DNA from: Streptomyces sp. WAC05374 | Lineage (GTDB): Bacteria > Actinomycetota > Actinomycetes > Streptomycetales > Streptomycetaceae | DNA length: 64,000 bases | Direction of reading: 5' to 3' | Assembly: GCF_004353505.1 (NCBI RefSeq) | Contig: NZ_SMNQ01000024.1 | Location: 1 to 64,000 of the forward strand | In this document: positions 17,736 through 26,504 of the stretch, piece by piece | Numbering within the stretch: position 1 is the stretch's first letter | Layout of the letters: each line of letters opens with the position of its first letter | Made by a program: the position numbers and the translations under genes | The notes under the pieces: model-generated | What the model saw: only the letters and a program-made list of their open reading frames with translations | What the model was told of the DNA's origin: nothing | Databases searched by the model: none

Positions 17736-18347
17736 CTAGCGCACCAGGCCCCAGCGGAACCCGAGCGCGACGGCGTGCGCCCGGTCCGATGCGCCCAGCT
17801 TCTTGAACAGCCTCCTGGCGTGCGTCTTGACCGTGTCCTCGGAGAGGAACAGCTCACGCCCGATCTCCGCGTTGGACCGGCCGTGGCTCATGCCCTCCAG
17901 CACCTGGATCTCGCGCGCGGTGAGGGTGGGCGCGGCGCCCATCTCGGCCGAGCGCAGCCGGCGCGGGGCGAGCCGCCAGGTCGGGTCGGCGAGCGCCTGG
18001 GTGACCGTGGCCCGCAGCTCGGCGCGCGAGGCGTCCTTGTGCAGGTACCCGCGGGCGCCGGCGGCGACGGCGAGCGCCACGCCGTCGAGGTCCTCCGCCA
18101 CGGTGAGCATGATGATGCGGGCGCCGGGGTCCGCGGACAGCAGCCGTCGGACGGTCTCCACGCCGCCCAGACCGGGCATGCGTACGTCCATCAGAATGAG
18201 GTCCGAGCGGTCCGCGCCCCAGCGGCGGAGGACTTCCTCGCCGTTGGCCGCGGTCGTCACGCGCTCGACGCCGGGTACCGTCGCGACGGCGCGGCGGAGC
18301 GCTTCTCGGGCAAGCGGGGAGTCGTCGCAGACGAGGACGGATGTCAT
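17736..18347 (-). CDS. bldM: Developmental response regulator BldM
   Basis: 203 residues: receiver domain (about 1-120) with Asp54 in LILMDVRMPG, and a LuxR-type DNA-binding domain (about 140-200) containing LTAREIQVLEGMSHGRSNAE and TVKTHARRLFKKL. BldM acts as an orphan regulator of aerial development and sporulation, as a homodimer or as a heterodimer with WhiI, and is reported not to need classical phosphorylation. ATG 18347 follows GGAGGACGG. It is divergent from whiD across a 390-bp regulatory gap. Confidence 0.96.
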   Translation of the reverse strand: MTSVLVCDDSPLAREALRRAVATVPGVERVTTAANGEEVLRRWGADRSDLILMDVRMPGLGGVETVRRLLSADPGARIIMLTVAEDLDGVALAVAAGARGYLHKDASRAELRATVTQALADPTWRLAPRRLRSAEMGAAPTLTAREIQVLEGMSHGRSNAEIGRELFLSEDTVKTHARRLFKKLGASDRAHAVALGFRWGLVR

Positions 18348-18364
18348 GGCCGTCCTCCGCAGCT

Positions 18365-18377
18365 AGTGCGCGTCACC
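18365..18377. promoter_or_regulatory. Candidate BldD box before bldM
   Basis: AGTGCGCGTCACC fits the known BldD half-sites AGTGA...TCACC apart from one base, and lies 18 bp upstream of the bldM start. bldM is an established member of the BldD regulon; this exact site is inferred. Confidence 0.35.
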
Positions 18378-18607
18378 TTGAGCCTCCAGGCTGGTTACGT
18401 TTCGTCACCTGTGCGGTTGACGCCCCCGGACATCTGCCCGAGCGCTTGTTCTTTCAACCGCCTCCGCACTCTCAACGACGGTCACTCGAAAGAGTTACGG
18501 GTCCGCCCTCCCCCTTCGGCACTCTACGTGAGGGAGCGCGTACGGAGCAGAGCGACGCAGGTCACCGTTCCTTCACTCAGAGCTATGCCCCATTTAGCGG
18601 CTTTTCC

Positions 18608-18636
18608 TTCACTTTGTCGGTGTCTGTAGCTAGATT
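18608..18636 (+). promoter_or_regulatory. Candidate whiD promoter
   Basis: TTCACT, a 17-bp spacer, then TAGATT: a plausible vegetative-type promoter about 100 bp upstream of the whiD start, in the AT-rich part of the gap. Confidence 0.35.
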
Positions 18637-18737
18637 CGCAATGAGTCATATTTACATCTACTAAGACAGTAGTTGTACGGTCGTGGCTGTATCAGCCCAC
18701 TCACCAGCTCAGTACCGGAACCAAGGGGACATGCGCC

Positions 18738-19058
18738 ATGGCAGATTTCTCCCGCCTTCCCGGACCCAACGCCGACCTGTGGGACTGGCAGCTCCTCGCG
18801 GCCTGCCGGGGGGTCGACAGTTCGCTCTTCTTCCACCCCGAGGGGGAGCGCGGCGCGGCGCGGAGTGCGCGCGAGAACTCGGCGAAAGAGGTCTGCATGC
18901 GGTGCCCGGTCCGCGCGGAGTGCGCGGCCCACGCACTGGCCGTGCGGGAGCCCTACGGCGTATGGGGCGGCCTCACCGAGGACGAGCGCGAGGAACTCAT
19001 GGGACGAGCCCGCAACCGTCTCATCACCACATCGTCGGGAACTCCGGCCAGCGCCTGA
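18738..19058 (+). CDS. whiD: WhiB-family iron-sulfur regulator WhiD
   Basis: 106 residues from ATG 18738 with AGGGGAC upstream. Cys23, Cys53, Cys56 and Cys62 give the C-x29-C-x2-C-x5-C cluster ligands of a [4Fe-4S] Wbl protein. The GVWGG turn (74-78) and a basic C-terminus (RARNR) complete the family plan. WhiD is needed for late sporulation; the mycobacterial counterpart at this locus is whiB3. It ends on a strong hairpin. Confidence 0.95.
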   Translation: MADFSRLPGPNADLWDWQLLAACRGVDSSLFFHPEGERGAARSARENSAKEVCMRCPVRAECAAHALAVREPYGVWGGLTEDEREELMGRARNRLITTSSGTPASA

Positions 19059-19096
19059 AGGAACGTTTCTTCTGTTGACTTTCCCGCCGAGCCTCC

Positions 19097-19122
19097 AGGG
19101 GCGGCCGCCCCAGGCCGCCCCT
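19097..19122 (+). terminator. Terminator after whiD
   Basis: 10-bp perfect stem (AGGGGCGGCC and complement) with a 6-base loop, followed by TT, 38 bp past the whiD stop. Confidence 0.75.
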
Positions 19123-19180
19123 TTGGTACGTCCACGGGCGCCTGTCCCCGGCGCGGTCCTTCACGCGCGGGCGCGTGCGG

Positions 19181-20074
19181 TCACACCAGGGCGGCCGCGC
19201 GGGTGAGCTGGTCGAGGGTGGCGGCGACCGCCGGGACCTTGGCCAGGTCCGGCAGGGTGAGGGCGACGATCTCCCGCTCGACCGCCGGCTCCACCGACAC
19301 GGTCCGGGCGCCCCGGGGGCGTACCGAGCGGATGGCCAGCTCGGGCAGGACCGCGACGCCGAGGCCCGCGCCGACCAGGCCGATCACCGCCGGGTAGTCG
19401 TCGGTCGCGAAGTCGATGCGCGGGGCGAAGCCGGCCCCCTCGCACACCTCCACGAGCTGGCGGCGGCAGCGCGGGCAGCCGGCGATCCAGGACTCCTCGG
19501 CCAGTTCCCCGATGGACACGGCGTCGGCGTCCGCGAGCCGGTGGCCCTCCGGGACGAGCCCGACCAGGCGGTCCGCGAGGAGCGGGCGTACGACGAGGTC
19601 GTCCCACTCGGCGACGGCCGGCCGGTAGCGGAAGGCGAGGGCCACGTCGCAGTCGCCGTCGCGGAGCATCTCGACCGAGCGGGGCGGCTCTGCCTCGACG
19701 AGGGAGACCCGGGTGCCGGGGTGGGCCGCGCGGAGGGCGGCGAGGGCGGTCGGGACGAGGGTGGAGCTGCCGCTCGGGAAGGAGACGAGCCGGACGCGGC
19801 CGGCGCGGAGGCCCGCGATGGCGGCGATCTCCTCCTCGGCCGCCGTGAGGCCCGCGAGGATTCCGGAGGCGTGGCGCACCAGTGCCTCGCCGGCCTGGGT
19901 GAGGCGCATCTCGCGGCCCGTGCGGATGAGCAGCGGCGTGCCGGCGGACGCTTCGAGCGCCTTCATCTGCTGGCTGACGGCGGGCTGGGTGCAGCCCAGT
20001 TCGCGCGCGGCGGCCGAGAACGAGCCGGTGGCGGCGACGGCGCGGAAGACGCGCAGATGACGGGCTTCGATCAC
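19181..20074 (-). CDS. LysR-family transcriptional regulator
   Basis: 297 residues. The N-terminal winged helix-turn-helix includes FRAVAATGSFSAAARELGC and TQPAVSQQMKALE; the rest is a LysR substrate-binding domain. GTG 20074 is used because the HTH starts directly after it; the ribosome site is weak (GAAGG touching the start). It is divergent from the MOSC gene with 78 bp between starts, the usual LysR layout, so the MOSC gene is the likeliest target. The effector is unknown. Confidence 0.9.
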   Translation of the reverse strand: MIEARHLRVFRAVAATGSFSAAARELGCTQPAVSQQMKALEASAGTPLLIRTGREMRLTQAGEALVRHASGILAGLTAAEEEIAAIAGLRAGRVRLVSFPSGSSTLVPTALAALRAAHPGTRVSLVEAEPPRSVEMLRDGDCDVALAFRYRPAVAEWDDLVVRPLLADRLVGLVPEGHRLADADAVSIGELAEESWIAGCPRCRRQLVEVCEGAGFAPRIDFATDDYPAVIGLVGAGLGVAVLPELAIRSVRPRGARTVSVEPAVEREIVALTLPDLAKVPAVAATLDQLTRAAALV

Positions 20075-20152
20075 CCTTCGACTATAAGGCGCGCTTGGAT
20101 GCCGCGCGAAATATCGATGCGGCGCTTTGAGCGGCTCCTTTAGCGTGGCGGC

Positions 20153-20824
20153 ATGAGAGTTCTGACCGTCAATGTGGGCCGGCCCAAGGCCGTGGGGTAC
20201 AGCGACAGCGCGAGCGGCATGACGGGGATCGACAAGCGGCCGGCCGAGGGCCCGGTACGCGTGGCCGACCCCGGACCCAAGGGCGAGGGCGGGAGCGGCG
20301 TGGCCGGGGACACGGTCTGCGACCTGCGGCACCACGGCGGGACCCACCAGGCGGTGTACGCGTTCGCCCGCGAGGACCTCGACCACTGGGAGGCCGAGCT
20401 GGGGCGTCCGCTGGCGAACGGCTCGTTCGGGGAGAACCTCACCACGGCGGGGTACGACGTCAACGGCGCCCTCATAGGCGAGCGCTGGCGGGTCGGCTCG
20501 GCCGTGCTGGAGGTGGCGTCCGGGCGCATCCCGTGCCGTACGTTCGCGAGCTGGCTGGAGCAGAAGGGGTGGGTCAGGCGGTTCACCGCGCACGCCGCCC
20601 CGGGCGCGTACCTCAGGGTGGTGGAGGCGGGCGAGATCCGCGCGGGCGACGGGATCGAGGTCGTGCACCGGCCGGACCACGAGGTGACGGTCGCCTTCGC
20701 CTTCCGCGCGTTCACGCTCCGGCGGGAGTTGCTGCCACGCACGCTCGCGGCCGGCGAGGCGCTGGACCCGGACGTGCGGGAGGCCGCGCTCGCGTACGCC
20801 GAGCGGGCGACGCGCCCCCGCTGA
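20153..20824 (+). CDS. MOSC domain protein (YiiM-like)
   Basis: 223 residues. The MOSC core has the conserved Cys128 in GRIPCRTF and the blocks DLRHHGGTHQAVYAF and NGSFGENLTT. MOSC proteins bind or transfer molybdopterin-linked sulfur or reduce N-hydroxylated compounds with molybdenum cofactor; YiiM of E. coli is the nearest described type, providing 6-N-hydroxylaminopurine resistance. Divergent from the LysR gene and probably controlled by it. Confidence 0.88.
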   Translation: MRVLTVNVGRPKAVGYSDSASGMTGIDKRPAEGPVRVADPGPKGEGGSGVAGDTVCDLRHHGGTHQAVYAFAREDLDHWEAELGRPLANGSFGENLTTAGYDVNGALIGERWRVGSAVLEVASGRIPCRTFASWLEQKGWVRRFTAHAAPGAYLRVVEAGEIRAGDGIEVVHRPDHEVTVAFAFRAFTLRRELLPRTLAAGEALDPDVREAALAYAERATRPR

Positions 20825-20936
20825 ACGCCGCCTGACGGGGCGGCGGATACGGATACTCCGTACATGTACGGCCACCCGTCCGCCACCCCTCGGGACCGGC
20901 CGCCGTGATGTCGGCGCGGGGCACTAACGTGCGCGT

Positions 20937-21710
20937 ATGACGACTGCACTGATTACGGGCGCGACGGCGGGAATCGGGGCCGCCTTCGCGCGGCGGCTGG
21001 CGGCGGACGGCCGCGACGTGGTGCTGGTGGCCCGGGATGTGAAGCGGCTGCGCGAGCAGGCGACGGAGCTGCACGACCGGCACGGGATCGAGGCCGAGGT
21101 CCTGGCGGCCGACCTCGCCGAGGAGGACGGCATCGCGGCCGTGGAGGCGCGGCTGTCCGACCCGAAGCGGCCCGTGGACCTGCTGATCAACAACGCCGGG
21201 TTCGGCAACAAGGGCCGGTTCCTGGACGTGTCGATGGCGGACGAGCTGCGCATGCTGAAGGTGCATTGCGAGGCGGTGCTGCGGCTGACGTCGGCCGCCA
21301 CGGCGTCGATGCGGGAGCGCGGCCGGGGCGGCGTGGTGAACGTCGCGTCGGTGGCCGCGTTCGTGCCGCGCGGCACGTACGGGGCGTCCAAGGCTTGGGT
21401 CGTGCAGTTCACGCAGGGCGCGGCGCGGGACCTGGCGGGCAGCGGGGTGCGGCTGATGGCGCTGTGCCCGGGGTTCGTGCGGACGGAGTTCCACGAGAGG
21501 GCCGGGATGGGCACGGACAACATCCCGGGCTGGATGTGGCTGGACGCCGACAAGCTGGTGGGTGCGGCGCTGACGGATCTGGCGCGGGGCAGGACCCTGT
21601 CCGTTCCGGACCCCCGGTACAAGGCCCTGATGGGTGTGGTGAAGCTGGCGCCGCGCAGCCTGCTCGGTGGCGTGAGTTCCCGGGCGGGCCGCAAGTACGG
21701 GCCGCAGTAG
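20937..21710 (+). CDS. Short-chain dehydrogenase/reductase
   Basis: 257-residue classical SDR. TGATAGIG (7-14) binds NAD(P), NNAGFG marks the central strand, and YGASK (Tyr148, Lys152) is catalytic with a Ser in NVASVAAF. The substrate is unknown. It lies 112 bp after the MOSC gene in the same direction. No membrane segment. Confidence 0.88.
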   Translation: MTTALITGATAGIGAAFARRLAADGRDVVLVARDVKRLREQATELHDRHGIEAEVLAADLAEEDGIAAVEARLSDPKRPVDLLINNAGFGNKGRFLDVSMADELRMLKVHCEAVLRLTSAATASMRERGRGGVVNVASVAAFVPRGTYGASKAWVVQFTQGAARDLAGSGVRLMALCPGFVRTEFHERAGMGTDNIPGWMWLDADKLVGAALTDLARGRTLSVPDPRYKALMGVVKLAPRSLLGGVSSRAGRKYGPQ

Positions 21711-21811
21711 CCCCCCGGACCGCTGCCGCCCGTCCCGCGTCGCCGGAAAGCACCGGCGCGTGCCGGAAGCATGGGGCTCCGGCGATCGGGCGTCAATGGG
21801 GGCGGAGCGAA

Positions 21812-21836
21812 TGATCGAAACTCCGCCGTTCGATCA
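21812..21836. promoter_or_regulatory. Operator-like inverted repeat before DeoR/LacI regulator
   Basis: TGATCGAA, a 9-bp spacer, then TTCGATCA: a perfect 8-bp inverted repeat about 80 bp upstream of the regulator start. The same half-site recurs at 23126-23133 before the transporter operon, which suggests autoregulation by the intervening gene. Confidence 0.6.
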
Positions 21837-21916
21837 GACGGCCTCCCGGGGTGGATTAGGGTGCGACGACGGGCACCGCTCGACCGAGCCACCACACCTC
21901 GAGGGGGACTTCCGCC

Positions 21917-23119
21917 GTGCGCGAGAGTGCTGTTGTACGTCACGACCGACTGCTGGCCCTGGTACGGGAGCGGGGCACCGCGCGGGTCTCGGACCTCGCC
22001 GCGCAGCTCGGCGTCTCCCCCGTGACCGCCCGCCGGGACGTGGAGGCGCTGGCCTCCCGGGGCCTGCTGGACCGGGTGCACGGCCAGGTCTCGTGGCCGG
22101 GCGGGTCCGGCGGGCCGGGCGCGGCCCCGGGCGCGGCGGGCCGGGGCGCGGCCGGGCGGGCGGGGGCCGAGTGGCGGCCGGGGGGTGAGCCGTCCGGCGC
22201 CGCGCCGGGCACCGGTCCGGTGCTGGGCCTGCTCGCGCCGTCGGCGACGTACTACTTCGCCGAGGTGATCCGGGGCGCCCGCGAGGCGGCGGCCGCGGCC
22301 GGGGCGCGGCTGGTCCTGCGGATCTCCGACTACCGGCCGGAGGACGACCGCGCCCGCACCGAGGGCCTGCTGGCGGCGGGCGCGGAGGGGCTCCTGGTGG
22401 CGCCGGGCTGGCGGGCGCCGGGCGACCAGGCCGAGCACGGCGACTGGATCGCCGGGCTGCCGGTGCCGGCCGTGCTGCTGGAGCGGCGCGCCACGCCGGG
22501 TTCGGCCCTGGACGCGCTGGACCGGGTGTCCTCCGACCACCGGCACGGGGTCGTCCTGGCGGTGCGCCACCTGGTGGGGCTGGGCCACCGGGCGCCGCTG
22601 CTGGTGGCCCGCGCGGACAGCCCGACCGCGCTGGCGGTGCGGTCCGGGTACGCGGAGGCGCTGGGTGCCCTGGGGCTGGAGGAGCCGGGGCCGGTGATCG
22701 ATTCGGTGCCGGCCGAGCTGGACCCGGACGGGTTCGAGGCGGCGGTCCGGGCGCTGCACTCGGCGGTCGCGTCGGGCCGGGCGACCGCCGCGCTGGTGCA
22801 CAACGACGTGGACGCCATCCAGATGGTGCAGCGCCTCGCCGAGCTGGGCGTGCGCGTGCCGGGGGACCTGGCGCTGATCGCGTACGACGACGAGGTGGCC
22901 GCCCTGGCCGACACGCCGCTCACGGCGGTCGCCCCGCCGAAGCGGCAGGTGGGGCGGCTGGCCACGGAGCTGCTGGTGGAGCGGCTCGCCCGGGCGGCGG
23001 CAGCGGGTGGCGAGGGGGATGACGACGGGTCCGAGAACGAGCCCCGGCGGCATGTGACGCTGCTGCCGCGGCTGCGGGTGCGCGCGTCGTGCGGAGCGGC
23101 CGAGGCGAAACCTGTCTGA
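21917..23119 (+). CDS. DeoR-type HTH fused to LacI-type sugar-binding domain
   Basis: 400 residues from GTG 21917 (GAGGGGGAC upstream). The N-terminal 60 residues are a DeoR-like winged HTH (RHDRLLALVRERGTARVSDL, then VSPVTARRDVEALASRGLLD). A Gly/Ala/Pro linker leads to a periplasmic-binding-fold domain of the LacI/GalR kind: GLLAPSATYYFAEVIRGARE, SDYRPEDDRARTEGLLAAGA, AYDDEVAALADTPLTAV. It should sense a sugar and control the adjacent ABC operon. Matching half-sites on both sides of the gene support this. Confidence 0.87.
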   Translation: MRESAVVRHDRLLALVRERGTARVSDLAAQLGVSPVTARRDVEALASRGLLDRVHGQVSWPGGSGGPGAAPGAAGRGAAGRAGAEWRPGGEPSGAAPGTGPVLGLLAPSATYYFAEVIRGAREAAAAAGARLVLRISDYRPEDDRARTEGLLAAGAEGLLVAPGWRAPGDQAEHGDWIAGLPVPAVLLERRATPGSALDALDRVSSDHRHGVVLAVRHLVGLGHRAPLLVARADSPTALAVRSGYAEALGALGLEEPGPVIDSVPAELDPDGFEAAVRALHSAVASGRATAALVHNDVDAIQMVQRLAELGVRVPGDLALIAYDDEVAALADTPLTAVAPPKRQVGRLATELLVERLARAAAAGGEGDDDGSENEPRRHVTLLPRLRVRASCGAAEAKPV

Positions 23120-23133
23120 TCTATTTTCGATCA
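23117..23133. promoter_or_regulatory. Operator-like site before sugar ABC operon
   Basis: TGATC, 7 bp, GATCA, containing TTCGATCA, identical to one arm of the repeat at 21812-21836. It begins at the regulator stop codon and lies directly upstream of the candidate -35 box at 23149. Confidence 0.55.
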
Positions 23134-23148
23134 ATCAATCTTTCGCTC

Positions 23149-23177
23149 TTGACTTCGCTCATGAGGGGCTCAATCAT
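23149..23177 (+). promoter_or_regulatory. Candidate promoter of the ABC operon
   Basis: TTGACT, 17-bp spacer, AATCAT, about 45 bp upstream of the binding-protein start. The -35 is good, the -10 only fair. Confidence 0.4.
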
Positions 23178-23221
23178 CACGGCCACACCATCCGTGTCGC
23201 CGTCCGTCCAGGAGCCCCGCC

Positions 23222-24586
23222 ATGAGCCGCAGCATGCGCCGCAGCACCAGCCGCAGCCGCAGCCGGACCGGAACGTCCCCCGCCCTGACCGGCACCGTCG
23301 CCGCCGTCGCCGCCCTCGCCCTCCTTCCCGCATGCGGCAGCGGTGGTGACGACCCGTCAGCGAGTGCCACCGGCGGCGGAAAGCCGGTGACCATCACCTT
23401 CTGGGGCTGGGCCAAGGGCTCCCGGGAGGTCGTCGACGCGTTCAACGCCGCGCAGAAGGACATCCGGGTCAGGTTCGAGGAGATCCCCTCCGGCAACGCC
23501 GGCGGATACGCCAAGATCTCCAACGCGGTGAAGGCGGGCAACGCCCCCGACCTGGTGTCCGTCGAATACCCGTCGCTCCCCGAGTTCGTCAGCCAGGGCG
23601 CGCTCCAGGACATCGGCGCCCACCTGCCCGAGGACGTCCGCGGCCAACTGCTGCCCCAGGCCGTGGAGCTGACCACCCTCGGCGGCAAGAACTGGGCCGT
23701 CCCCTTCGACGCCGCCCCACAGGCCTTCTACTACCGCAAGGACCTGTTCGCCAGGTACGGCGTCGACGTGCCCACCACCTGGGCCGAGTTCGAAGCGGCG
23801 GCCGAGAAGGTGAGGAAGGCCGACGCCAGGGCCCGGATCGCCACCTTCTTCCCCGACGACCCGACCACCTTCGAGGCGATGGCCTGGCAGGCCGGCGCCC
23901 AGTGGTTCAAGGCCGAGGGCGACACCTGGAAGGTGAACACCACCGACGCCGCCACCAACAAGGTCACCGCCTACTGGCAGGGCCTGCTCGACGACGGCCT
24001 CGTGCACGACGACGCCTCCTTCAGCCCCGAGTGGACCAGCTCCCTGAAGAACGGCACCACCCTCGGCTACCTCGGCGCCTCCTGGGGCGCGGGCGTCCTC
24101 AAGGGCACGCTGCCCGAGCAGAGCGGCAAGTGGGCCGTCGCCCCGGTGCCCACCTGGGACGGCGGACCCGCCAGCGGCATGCTCGGAGGCTCCACCTTCG
24201 CGGTGCCCAAGGGCAGCGAGAAGGCCGGTGCGGCGGTCGAGTTCGCGACCTGGATGGCCACCACCGAGGAGGGCGTCAGGGCACGGATAGCCTCCGGCAC
24301 CTCCAGCGCCTTCCCGGCCGCCACCGCCCTGCGCCCGGTCGCCAAGGAGGCGTTCGACGCCGGCTTCTACGGCGGCCAGGACATCTACCGGCTCTTCGAG
24401 GGGGCCGGCGCGTCCATCAACCCGAACTGGGCCTGGGGGCCCGCCACCGGCACCACCAACCTCGCCATCAAGGACCGGCTCGGCAAGGCCGCCCGTGGCG
24501 GCACCACCCTCGCCGACGCCGTGCGGGCCGGGCACGACGCGACCGTCGCCGAGCTGAAGAAGCGCGGGCTGAAGGTCGAGGGCTGA
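23222..24586 (+). CDS. Carbohydrate ABC transporter substrate-binding lipoprotein
   Basis: 454-residue extracellular solute-binding protein, family 1. A Ser/Arg-rich n-region and hydrophobic core end in the lipobox LPAC, with Cys38 as the lipidated residue. The mature part starts with ITFWGWAKGSREVVDAFNAA and contains the ABC sugar-binding signature region. First gene of an operon with two CUT1-type permeases; no ATPase is encoded here, so a shared MsiK-type ATPase elsewhere is likely. The sugar is not identifiable. Confidence 0.93.
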   Translation: MSRSMRRSTSRSRSRTGTSPALTGTVAAVAALALLPACGSGGDDPSASATGGGKPVTITFWGWAKGSREVVDAFNAAQKDIRVRFEEIPSGNAGGYAKISNAVKAGNAPDLVSVEYPSLPEFVSQGALQDIGAHLPEDVRGQLLPQAVELTTLGGKNWAVPFDAAPQAFYYRKDLFARYGVDVPTTWAEFEAAAEKVRKADARARIATFFPDDPTTFEAMAWQAGAQWFKAEGDTWKVNTTDAATNKVTAYWQGLLDDGLVHDDASFSPEWTSSLKNGTTLGYLGASWGAGVLKGTLPEQSGKWAVAPVPTWDGGPASGMLGGSTFAVPKGSEKAGAAVEFATWMATTEEGVRARIASGTSSAFPAATALRPVAKEAFDAGFYGGQDIYRLFEGAGASINPNWAWGPATGTTNLAIKDRLGKAARGGTTLADAVRAGHDATVAELKKRGLKVEG

Positions 24587-24592
24587 CCGGCG

Positions 24593-25573
24593 ATGAAGGC
24601 CCGCGTCACCCCCGCCGCGCCAGCCGCCCGTCGCCGTACCGCCGGCGCCCCTGCCCGTACCGGCGGACCTGCCCGTACCGGTGCCCGTGCCCGTACCGGT
24701 GCGGCCGCCGTCCTCCTGGCCCCCTTCTTCACCCTGTTCACCGCGGTGATGGTGGTGCCGATCGGATACGCGCTCTGGCTCAGCCTGTTCACCGAGAAGC
24801 AGTCGGGGCTGGGCTTCGGCGGCACCGAGACCGTCTTCAGCGGCCTCGACAACTACCTGGCGGCACTGGGCGACCGGGCCTTCCGCGAGGGCTTCGGCGT
24901 CCTGGTCGGATACAGCCTGCTCTACATCCCGCTGCTGCTCGCCGGGGCCCTCGCACTCGCCCTGCTGCTCGACTCGGCCCTCGCCCGCGCCCGCCGCTTC
25001 TTCCAGCTCGCGCTGTTCCTGCCGCATGCCGTGCCCGGCATCATCGCCGCGCTGATCTGGGTGTACCTCTACACACCCCAGCTCAGCCCGGTGGTGAAGG
25101 CCATGGAGTCCGGCGGCATCGGCTTCGACTTCTTCTCGCCCGAAGGCGCCCTCCCCTCCGTGGTCAACATCGCGCTGTGGGAGTGGCTCGGCTACAACAT
25201 GGTCATCTTCTACGCGGCGCTCCAGGCCATCGACCGCTCCGTCCTCGAAGCGGCGACGGTCGACGGGGCGGGTGCGTGGCGCACCGCGTTCGCCATCAAA
25301 CTCCCGCTGATCCGCGCCTCCTTGACGATGGTCGCGCTGTTCACGGTCATCGGCTCGCTCCAGCTCTTCACCGAGCCGCTGATCCTCAACAAGGGCACCG
25401 GTTCGGCCGTCACCTCCACCTGGACGCCGAACATGTACGCCTACAGCGCCGCCTTCGACCGCAACGACTACGGACTCGCGGCGGCCGCCTCCGTCCTCCT
25501 CGCGCTCACCGCCGCGCTGCTGTCCTTCGCCGTCACCCGCTTCACCGGCCGCCGGAAGGGGAAGCACGCATGA
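24593..25573 (+). CDS. Carbohydrate ABC transporter permease
   Basis: 326 residues with about six membrane helices. The cytoplasmic EAA loop is EAATVDGAGAWRTAFAIKLP, which docks the ATPase. MalF/LacF-like. The N-terminal 40 residues are Ala/Arg/Thr/Gly-rich and partly made of tandem repeats. It starts 6 bp after the binding-protein stop and overlaps the next gene by 4 bp (ATGA). Confidence 0.93.
   Translation: MKARVTPAAPAARRRTAGAPARTGGPARTGARARTGAAAVLLAPFFTLFTAVMVVPIGYALWLSLFTEKQSGLGFGGTETVFSGLDNYLAALGDRAFREGFGVLVGYSLLYIPLLLAGALALALLLDSALARARRFFQLALFLPHAVPGIIAALIWVYLYTPQLSPVVKAMESGGIGFDFFSPEGALPSVVNIALWEWLGYNMVIFYAALQAIDRSVLEAATVDGAGAWRTAFAIKLPLIRASLTMVALFTVIGSLQLFTEPLILNKGTGSAVTSTWTPNMYAYSAAFDRNDYGLAAAASVLLALTAALLSFAVTRFTGRRKGKHA
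24650..24703. repeat. Three 18-bp tandem repeats in permease N-terminus
   Basis: Three near-identical 18-bp units encoding PARTGG, PARTGA and RARTGA in the cytoplasmic tail of the permease. Probably slippage with no transport role. Confidence 0.75.
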
Positions 25574-26487
25574 GTGCGACCGCCACCACCGCGCCACCCG
25601 CGCGCACCGCCCCCACGCCCGCCCGTGGCTCCGCCCGTGCCCACCGTCCGCCGCGCCGCCGGCTGTCGAAGGCCGCCGTCAACGGGGCCCTGCTGCTGTC
25701 CGCCGCCTACATGCTCTTCCCCCTGGTCTGGCTGGTCACCGCCGCCACCAAGGACGCGGGCGGGCTGCTGGCCGGGAACGCCCTCTCCTTCGACGGCTCC
25801 GACCTCGCGGGCAACCTCGCCCGGCTCGCCGACCACGGCGACGGCGTCTACTTCCGCTGGTACCTCAACAGCCTGCTGTACGCGGGCGGCGGGGCGCTGG
25901 TCTGCTCGCTGATCTGCGTCGCCGCGGGGTACGCCTTCGACAAGTACGAGTTCCGGGGCAAGGAGAAGCTGTTCGGCGCCGTCCTGATGGGCGTCCTGGT
26001 CCCCACCACCGCGCTCGCCCTGCCCCTGTACCTGCTCGCCAGCACGGCCGGCCTCGTCAACACCTACTGGGCCGTGCTCGTCCCCGTCCTGGTCAACCCG
26101 TTCGGCGTCTACCTCGCCCGGGTCTTCAGCGCCGGCTACATCCCCGACGAGGCCCTGGAGGCCGCCCGTATCGACGGGGCCGGCGAGCTGCGGGCCTTCT
26201 GGTCGATCGGACTGCGCATGATCATGCCCGGCCTCGTGACCGTCTTCCTCTTCCAGTTCACCGCCATCTGGAACAACTTCTTCCTCCCCCTGGTGATGCT
26301 CTCGGACCAGCGGCTCTTCCCCCTGAGCCTCGGCCTGTACGCATGGAACAGCAACGCCCACGCCGAGCCGGACTTCTACCCCCTCGTCGTCACCGGCTCC
26401 CTGCTCGCCGTCGTCCCCCTGGTCATCGCCTTCGTCTCGCTCCAGCGCCACTGGAAGGCCGGTCTGACCGCCGGCAGCGTCAAGTGA
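25570..26487 (+). CDS. Carbohydrate ABC transporter permease
   Basis: 305-residue MalG-like partner permease. The EAA loop is EALEAARIDGAGELRAFWSI; about six membrane helices are seen. The start ATG 25570 overlaps the previous stop (ATGA), implying translational coupling. The N-terminus is Pro/Ala/Arg-rich. Confidence 0.93.
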   Translation: MSATATTAPPARTAPTPARGSARAHRPPRRRLSKAAVNGALLLSAAYMLFPLVWLVTAATKDAGGLLAGNALSFDGSDLAGNLARLADHGDGVYFRWYLNSLLYAGGGALVCSLICVAAGYAFDKYEFRGKEKLFGAVLMGVLVPTTALALPLYLLASTAGLVNTYWAVLVPVLVNPFGVYLARVFSAGYIPDEALEAARIDGAGELRAFWSIGLRMIMPGLVTVFLFQFTAIWNNFFLPLVMLSDQRLFPLSLGLYAWNSNAHAEPDFYPLVVTGSLLAVVPLVIAFVSLQRHWKAGLTAGSVK

Positions 26488-26504
26488 GGAGCGCACCTCC
26501 CACC

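Larger units (their letters stand above)
18348..18737. other. bldM-whiD intergenic regulatory region
   Basis: 390 bp without a convincing gene, between two divergent developmental genes. It is clearly AT-richer near 18595-18690 than its surroundings. It contains a BldD-like box next to bldM and a candidate whiD promoter, both listed separately. A CGTAAC word on the minus strand (18394-18399) resembles the sigma-BldN -35 element but lacks a good -10 partner. Confidence 0.6.

Noticed and set aside
18372..18399. Sigma-BldN promoter for bldM
   Set aside because: CGTAAC is present on the minus strand, but none of the 14-17-bp spacings gives a CGTTGA-like -10.
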